The notes below the pieces were generated by a model. It ran no database searches. It was not told the DNA's origin and saw only the letters and a list, made by a program, of their open reading frames with translations. A stretch of DNA of 64,000 nucleotides from Armatimonas rosea (GTDB lineage: Bacteria; Armatimonadota; Armatimonadia; Armatimonadales; Armatimonadaceae), in the NCBI RefSeq assembly GCF_014202505.1, contig NZ_JACHGW010000001.1:1426001-1490000 (forward strand), read 5' to 3'. This document shows positions 59,132 through 64,000 of the stretch, in pieces. The position numbers were made by a program, and so were the translations under genes. How positions within the stretch are numbered: position 1 is the first letter of the stretch; the number at the start of each line of letters is the position of its first letter.

Positions 59132-60835
59132 CTAGATCACGCCGCTCGGTTTTTTCGCCGTGCCCTTGCCGCGCGTATCTTGGCGGATGGGCTTGACATC
59201 GGCGACATTCTCCGGGGCTTGGTCGAGCAGCATCAGCCAGTCCTCGACCGCATCGCTCTTGGGGAAGATCTCGTTTTCCTTGAACTCCAGCGCGAGCGCC
59301 TTGTAGAGGTCCTCTTGGGTTAGGCCTTCGGTGTGGTTGCCGCTGGCAATCGCCCGCTTGATGGCGAAGTCCTTGGCCCGCTCCACCAGGGAGCTCAGGA
59401 GTGCTCCGGAGACCAGGTCCTTCCAGTAGAGGCGCTCCGTCCCGCCGTTGCGGTTGAAGACATCCAGAAACTCCGTCTCGGCGTCCTTGCGCCAGAGATG
59501 CGCCACGGTGTTGTCCACCAGCTCGGCGGCGGCGGCGCGCTTGTCGCCGTTGTGCTTCTCGATCAGCGCGCAGTCGATCGGGACATTCTCGTTGAGGTAG
59601 ATCGAGAGAATATCTTTGGCGGCCTTGCGGTCGGGGCGCTTGACACGGACGCGGCGGTCGATACGCTCGGGGCGGAGGATCGCGGGGTCGATGTAGTCCG
59701 GGCGGTTGCTCGTGAGCATCACCACGACATTGGCGCTGGAGACCAGGCCGTCCATCTCGGCGCAGAACTGCGGCACGACCGTGTTGGAGATATTGGTCCA
59801 GCGGCCCGAGTTTCGGGTGCGGAGGATCGACTCGGCCTCATCGATAAAGATGAAGACCAGGTGGCCCTCTTTTGCCTTCTCACGGGCAGTTGCAAAGATC
59901 TCGCGCACCTGGCGCTCGGACTCTCCCAGCCACATGTTGAGGATCTTGGGGCCATTGATGTACATGAAGTACTCTTTGAGGTTCTGGCCGGTCTGCTGGT
60001 TGTACTCCTTGGTCAGGTTGTAGGCGGTCGCCTTTCCGATCAGGGTCTTGCCACAGCCGGGAGGGCCGTAGAGCAGGATACCCTTGAGCGGGCGCTTCCC
60101 AAAGCGCTCGTAGAGCTCGGGGTAGAGAAGGGGCTTCTCGATCGCATCGCGGATAATCTCGATGACCTCGTCTTGGCCGCCCACTTTGTCCCAGGGCACC
60201 TGCGGCACCTCTTCCAGGAAGAAGTCCTTGCTCTCGGTCTTGGGGAAGTGCTCCATCGCGAGCTTACCGGTGGGGTCCATGCGGACCTCGTCGCCCGGCT
60301 TGAGCTCCGCAAAGAGCAGCGCCTCGCCCCGCCCGACAATCCGGGAGTTGAGCCCCTGGACATCGCCCCCAACCCGCAGCCGGGTATCGTCGAGCACCTC
60401 GCCCACCTTCACCAGCGGCCCGGCGACATGGGGGGGAAGCACTTGAACCACCGCAAAGGCATCGTTGAGGATCACCCGGTCCCCGATAGTCATGTCTTGT
60501 GCATCGAGCTTGGGGTCGACATTGCCGACATACTCGCCATCGCCGACGGCAAGGAAGACCTTCTTGCTATTCTCCAGCGGCCCAAGATACATCCCGATCT
60601 TGCTGGCGGTCTCGGTCAGCTTGGCGTAGGCCTCTTCAAACTGCTCCAGAACTTCTTGGGCATCGCGCATCTGGCGCTCATCGGTCTCTAGCTGGTGACG
60701 TAGCAGTAGCAAGTACTGGTACTTTGGGTCCGACGGCGCGGTCATTGCCAGCAGCTCATCTACTAGACCCACAGCGCGCAGCTGCAGCTCATCACTCTCC
60801 TGCGAATCTCCCCGGCGGTTATCTCGTCGTGCCAT
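59132..60835 (-). CDS. arc: bacterial proteasomal-type AAA ATPase (ARC/Mpa family)
   Basis: 567 aa. N-terminal coiled coil (about 40-80), double OB domain (NSKKVFLAVGDGEYVGNV, DRVILNDAFAVVQVL), then the AAA module: Walker A GPPGCGKTLIGKA, an inserted loop, Walker B FIFIDEAESI, arginine-finger RNSGRWTN, LTSNRPDYIDPAILRPERIDR. Mpa/ARC unfolds proteins for the 20S proteasome, recognising Pup in actinobacteria. The C-terminus KKPSGVI lacks the HbYX docking motif, and no pup, dop or prcBA is nearby. ATG 60835 follows TATAAT (60847-60842) by 6 nt; the upstream ORF extension is antisense to the next gene. Confidence 0.93.
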   Translation of the reverse strand: MARRDNRRGDSQESDELQLRAVGLVDELLAMTAPSDPKYQYLLLLRHQLETDERQMRDAQEVLEQFEEAYAKLTETASKIGMYLGPLENSKKVFLAVGDGEYVGNVDPKLDAQDMTIGDRVILNDAFAVVQVLPPHVAGPLVKVGEVLDDTRLRVGGDVQGLNSRIVGRGEALLFAELKPGDEVRMDPTGKLAMEHFPKTESKDFFLEEVPQVPWDKVGGQDEVIEIIRDAIEKPLLYPELYERFGKRPLKGILLYGPPGCGKTLIGKATAYNLTKEYNQQTGQNLKEYFMYINGPKILNMWLGESERQVREIFATAREKAKEGHLVFIFIDEAESILRTRNSGRWTNISNTVVPQFCAEMDGLVSSANVVVMLTSNRPDYIDPAILRPERIDRRVRVKRPDRKAAKDILSIYLNENVPIDCALIEKHNGDKRAAAAELVDNTVAHLWRKDAETEFLDVFNRNGGTERLYWKDLVSGALLSSLVERAKDFAIKRAIASGNHTEGLTQEDLYKALALEFKENEIFPKSDAVEDWLMLLDQAPENVADVKPIRQDTRGKGTAKKPSGVI

Positions 60836-60841
60836 GCGGGT

Positions 60842-60847
60842 ATTATA
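60842..60847 (-). promoter_or_regulatory. -10 box TATAAT of leaderless ARC ATPase gene
   Basis: Minus-strand TATAAT, 6 nt from ATG 60835, in the 24-nt gap between divergent genes. Confidence 0.65.
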
Positions 60848-60859
60848 CCTTTCAGGCGT

Positions 60860-62020
60860 ATGGAAACCACCCCCCAAACGGTCAGGGAGACCCTGGCAAA
60901 ACTCCGGGAACTTCCCCCGATTCCCGTGGAGCGCCGCCTCGCTGCCCTGGGGGCATTCTGGCAAAAAGTCCCTCTCGCCCCGCCGCCGGAGACGGGCGCA
61001 TTTCCCTGGGCACAAGTCCGCCGAGGGATCGCCGCCCTCGCCGCCTCCGCGCCGCACTGCTCGGAGCCCGTCGAGCTCGGGAAGCCCGGTGTCCTGGCGC
61101 TGATCCTCGCCGGAAACACCCCGCTACTCGCCTGGCCCACGCTGCACTACTGCGTCCTGCTGGGAATTCCCGTCTTCATCAAACAGAGCCGCGATGAGAC
61201 AGTCTGGACGCGCCACTTTGTCGAGACCCTCACCGAGATAGACGCCGAAGTGGCTGCCTTACTCCACCTTGATCTCTTCCCTGGAATGGTGGATGAGCGT
61301 ATGCTAAGCCTCTTGACGATAGCAGATGCGACGATTGCCTATGGTTCGGACGAAACACTAGAGGCTCTTTGGCCCCATCTTTATTGGAAACCATTTTTGC
61401 CGTTTGGTCATGCCACGAGCATTGGGTTTTGGTGTGATGGTTCAAGTCAGTATCGTGAGGGGGGCGAAGGGTTTGCACGTGATGTTTTGATGTACGATCA
61501 ACAAGGTTGTCTATCGCCACAAACCATTTTTGTTGATTGGGGCAATCATGGAGCTATTTCCGCTGGACAATTGCTTGCGGGTGAATTGGCAAAGGTGGTT
61601 GACGATTTGAAAGTCCCACCAGTCACTGATCTTGCGATTGCCCGAGAGGTGAGAGAGGTAGCCGATATAGCTCGTTTCACTCCGACGGACTATGTGATTC
61701 AAGATTCTCACTTGAGATGGACAGTCATCTACGGGACACAACCTAAGATTCTCTCACATGGAACTGGTCATGGCATCGTTCGTATCGTTCCAACTTACCA
61801 TCGTTTTATGCGACACCTTCCTTTTATCTTGGGTTCTCTTCAAGGGAAAGTGTCCTCGGTCGGAGTTGCGGGTGATATGTCTCAAGAACTGGGTATGGCA
61901 CTTGAAGCTGTGGGCGTCTCGCGGATTTGCCGGGCGGGGGAGATGCAGACGCCGCCACTGGATTGGAAAAATGGGGGAGTGGACTTGCGGGCATGGCTCG
62001 TAGAATCGCTGGCTTCATGA
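60860..62020 (+). CDS. LuxC-like acyl-CoA reductase / aldehyde dehydrogenase-fold protein
   Basis: 386 aa. LuxC family: LALILAGNTPLLAWPTLHYCVLLGIPVFIKQS, LMYDQQGCLSPQTIFVD (catalytic Cys), then the C-terminal oligomerisation region. LuxC enzymes reduce acyl-CoA to aldehyde. The first third and the last 40 codons are GC-rich, but about 61210-61900 is conspicuously poorer in GC with different codon choice. This suggests recombination with a divergent homologue. Divergent from the ARC gene by 24 nt. Confidence 0.78.
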   Translation: METTPQTVRETLAKLRELPPIPVERRLAALGAFWQKVPLAPPPETGAFPWAQVRRGIAALAASAPHCSEPVELGKPGVLALILAGNTPLLAWPTLHYCVLLGIPVFIKQSRDETVWTRHFVETLTEIDAEVAALLHLDLFPGMVDERMLSLLTIADATIAYGSDETLEALWPHLYWKPFLPFGHATSIGFWCDGSSQYREGGEGFARDVLMYDQQGCLSPQTIFVDWGNHGAISAGQLLAGELAKVVDDLKVPPVTDLAIAREVREVADIARFTPTDYVIQDSHLRWTVIYGTQPKILSHGTGHGIVRIVPTYHRFMRHLPFILGSLQGKVSSVGVAGDMSQELGMALEAVGVSRICRAGEMQTPPLDWKNGGVDLRAWLVESLAS

Positions 62021-62312
62021 CTTCTTCATGGCAACTCTCTAGGATCAATCTGTATTTTTTCGGGTCGCTGAGGGTTCCTTTTCCCAACGAGCGCAGGCAT
62101 GCGGCTTGACAAAACCGGTAGCTTTGCGGAACAATAGCGACGATTTTCTGATCGAATGGGGCAGTCCTGCGGGGGGACAATGATGCCCTTCGGAAATTTC
62201 GTAATAAAGAAGGAAATTGTCTGCGCGAGCGCGAATAGTGCGAGCGTAGGTTTTCGGCCACTTAGGACAGGGAATAATCCCTGCTGACGACCGAGAAGAG
62301 AGGTTTTACAGC
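62021..62312 (+). other. non-coding leader/promoter region
   Basis: 292 nt without a convincing ORF. TTGACA (62106-62111), 18 nt, AACAAT (62130-62135) is a candidate promoter for the lipoprotein gene, giving a leader of about 170 nt. A CAGGGA/TCCCTG hairpin with ATAA loop lies at 62268-62283, and GAGAGG at 62297-62302 is the ribosome binding site. Confidence 0.5.
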
Positions 62313-64000
62313 ATGCAGATTCGCACCGGGATGCGATCCTCCTGGTTGGCGGCGGCGGCAGCGGTGCTGGTGACAGGCCTGCTTGCGCTCCTGCCTTCTG
62401 GCTGTGGTGGAAGTGGAGGGGATACGATTCCCACAACACCCACACCCACACCGGTTGGGGCGACACCGACGCCAACACCAGCGGGCACCGCAGCTTTCAA
62501 GGTTAAGATCGATTGGGGCGCGCGTAGCCGCGTCGTGGGTCTCTCCTCGGCTCTTTCGGCCCGGATAACGCTGGTAAACGGCGATCCGGCCGGTGGTGAC
62601 ATCTCCTGGGTTGTGAATCGCCCGGCGGGGACATCGGCAGTTCTCCAGAGCTACGACGCACCGCGTAAAGCCAAGATCGGTAACTTCATCCTGAGGGTGG
62701 ACTTCTACACCAACGCCGATGCGACTCCGGAGACGAGCAAGGTTGGGTTCGCCCAAGCCTCGGCCACCGTTCTTGCGGATGGCTCGCTCTCGGTGACCAT
62801 CTCGACGTACACGGGAGTCCAGAGTGTCGAGATCATCGCCGGGCAGTCGGTTGCGGTGGGGGATACCCTGGATCTTGCCTTCCAGGCGAAGAACAGTGAT
62901 GGCAATATCGTTGCCGTGACCCGTGGCTCGGTCTTCTTTGCCGTGGTGGCGGATGCCGATGCGGGGAACCTCGCCGTGGTCAATGGGGGCTCGTCGGTCA
63001 AGGGAGTTCGCCCTGTCCAGGCTACCGTCACGGCGAGCATCGATGGTGCGACCAGTCCCGCGACCGTTGTACGTGTTACCTCCAACGCCTCTGTTGCCGT
63101 GACCCCGATCTCGGGTGACCTAGGCTCGGAAGCACCGCTTGATCTCACCGCAGTGGTGACCAACGCGCCTGTTGGGGATAGCGATGTCACCTGGTCGATC
63201 CAGGGGGGAGCGGGCACGCAGAACGGAACCCTGACGAACATTACGGGAACCACGGTGCGCTACCTTGCTCCTAAGGTGGTCGCGAAAGAAGTGCGCAACA
63301 TCACCCTGATTGCGACCAGCAAGTACGACACGAGCAAGACCTTCACCATCCCTATCAAGGTGAGTGCAACCACCGATGTGGTGATCACTCCTTCGCCGGT
63401 GAGCCTTTCCTGGGAAGAGTCGGTCTCCCTGACAGCGGTGGTGAACAACCTCTCGTCCCTGATCCCCGCTGCGGATTCCCGCCGCGAGGTTAAGTGGGAG
63501 CTCGTCAAGGACGGCACCAACCCGGTTGGCTCGCTGGTGGTGGACACGACGAATGCCAATAAGGCGACCTACACTGCACCAAAGCGCGATGCGACTATCA
63601 CGGTGCGTGCGATCAGCAACTACGACACCACCGTGATTGGGGTTGTGACCATCACAGTGAAGTCCAAAGTCTCGGTTGTGGTGACCAACCCAAGCCCGCT
63701 GGCGGACCCGTTCCGTATCTCCGTTGGCAAGGTGCAGAACTTTGCGGTGAACGTGACCAATATCGCCCCCGGGCGAGATGGCTCCGTCACGTGGACTCTG
63801 ACAGGACCGGCGGGAGAGCCCAACACGGGTGGCATCTACGGTGACATCGTCAGCACCAGCACGACAACAGCACGCTACACGGCACCGGCCTCCAAGCCGG
63901 GGACGGGCCGGGCACGGATTATTGCGACCAGCAACTACGACCCCAGCGCGACAAAGGTGATCAATATCGAGATCGTTGCCGGTTCGTTGGACATTAAGAT
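62313..64000 (+). CDS. Ig-repeat lipoprotein (3' truncated by window edge)
   Basis: At least 562 codons, open to the window end. The hydrophobic N-terminus (LAAAAAVLVTGLLALLPSGC) ends in a lipobox-like Cys, then a Gly and Thr/Pro-rich linker (TPTPTPVGATPTPTPAG). Repeated bacterial Ig-like modules of about 100 residues share the ends VRYLAPK...LIATSKYDTSKT, ATYTAPKRDATITVRAISNYD and ARYTAPASKPGTGRARIIATSNYD. Probably a surface-exposed adhesin or scaffold. ATG 62313 follows GAGAGG by 10 nt. Confidence 0.82.
   Translation, partial: MQIRTGMRSSWLAAAAAVLVTGLLALLPSGCGGSGGDTIPTTPTPTPVGATPTPTPAGTAAFKVKIDWGARSRVVGLSSALSARITLVNGDPAGGDISWVVNRPAGTSAVLQSYDAPRKAKIGNFILRVDFYTNADATPETSKVGFAQASATVLADGSLSVTISTYTGVQSVEIIAGQSVAVGDTLDLAFQAKNSDGNIVAVTRGSVFFAVVADADAGNLAVVNGGSSVKGVRPVQATVTASIDGATSPATVVRVTSNASVAVTPISGDLGSEAPLDLTAVVTNAPVGDSDVTWSIQGGAGTQNGTLTNITGTTVRYLAPKVVAKEVRNITLIATSKYDTSKTFTIPIKVSATTDVVITPSPVSLSWEESVSLTAVVNNLSSLIPAADSRREVKWELVKDGTNPVGSLVVDTTNANKATYTAPKRDATITVRAISNYDTTVIGVVTITVKSKVSVVVTNPSPLADPFRISVGKVQNFAVNVTNIAPGRDGSVTWTLTGPAGEPNTGGIYGDIVSTSTTTARYTAPASKPGTGRARIIATSNYDPSATKVINIEIVAGSLDIK

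Noticed and set aside
59333-60691. Long plus-strand ORF (452 codons) antisense to the AAA ATPase
   Set aside because: The minus strand encodes an unmistakable ARC/Mpa ATPase; the antisense product has no recognisable domain.

Overview
The window is GC-rich, gene-dense DNA from a Gram-negative bacterium (lipid A/Kdo genes waaA and lpxK, lipoproteins, a PEP-CTERM protein). It has features common in Armatimonadota, Planctomycetota and related phyla: a DUF1552/DUF1592 pair, a bacterial proteasomal-type AAA ATPase, many ECF sigma factors and secreted giant proteins. My best guess is an Armatimonadota (Armatimonas-like) chromosome, inferred from gene content only. I recognised no tRNA, rRNA, CRISPR array, transposase or phage structural block. 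No gap between genes exceeds about 300 bases.

Layout. 1-5.2 kb: the end of glgB, a TPR protein, a tiny secreted peptide, a sigma factor, an EI24-like membrane protein, and an ECF sigma factor with its membrane-anchored partner. 5.3-10.8 kb: tsaD, waaA, lpxK and a GGDEF/EAL protein, all overlapping. 10.8-18 kb: a minus-strand assimilatory sulfate-reduction operon (PQ-loop protein, cysH, sulfite reductase, cysD, cysN, a MobA-siroheme synthase fusion, uroporphyrinogen methyltransferase). 18.1-28.7 kb: accessory metabolism (GH35, HNH pair, carbohydrate protein, SDR, ECF sigma/anti-sigma, sugar isomerase, alanine dehydrogenase, GH9). 28.7-39.8 kb: a six-gene minus-strand operon of exported proteins headed by an ArsR-like regulator. 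Upstream lies a consensus promoter overlapped by a perfect 12-6-12 palindrome. 39.9-45.3 kb: two PhyH dioxygenases flank a PDZ protein, two tandem thioredoxin-like/AhpD-like proteins and NudC. 45.3-52.5 kb: a structured RNA leader, DUF1552/DUF1592 proteins, an anSME-type radical SAM enzyme, and a lower-GC patch with a Cys-rich peptide and a lipoprotein. 52.6-64 kb: a solitary atpD, a sigma factor fused to zinc ribbons, a YceI/dead beta-lactamase fusion, an APH-like protein, the ARC/Mpa ATPase, an acyl-CoA reductase and a truncated Ig-repeat lipoprotein.

The most striking observation is at 41977-42864. One AhpD-like gene is interrupted by an in-frame TGA exactly where its adjacent paralogue has the peroxidatic Cys of CxxC. 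That TGA is followed by a hairpin with a GGUC loop placed as bacterial SECIS elements are, so I read it as a selenoprotein. Two other themes run through the window. First, many genes start 6-7 nt after a TATAAT-like box with no Shine-Dalgarno (leaderless mRNAs). Second, there are several families of palindromic repeats, some of which encode protein termini or supply stop codons.
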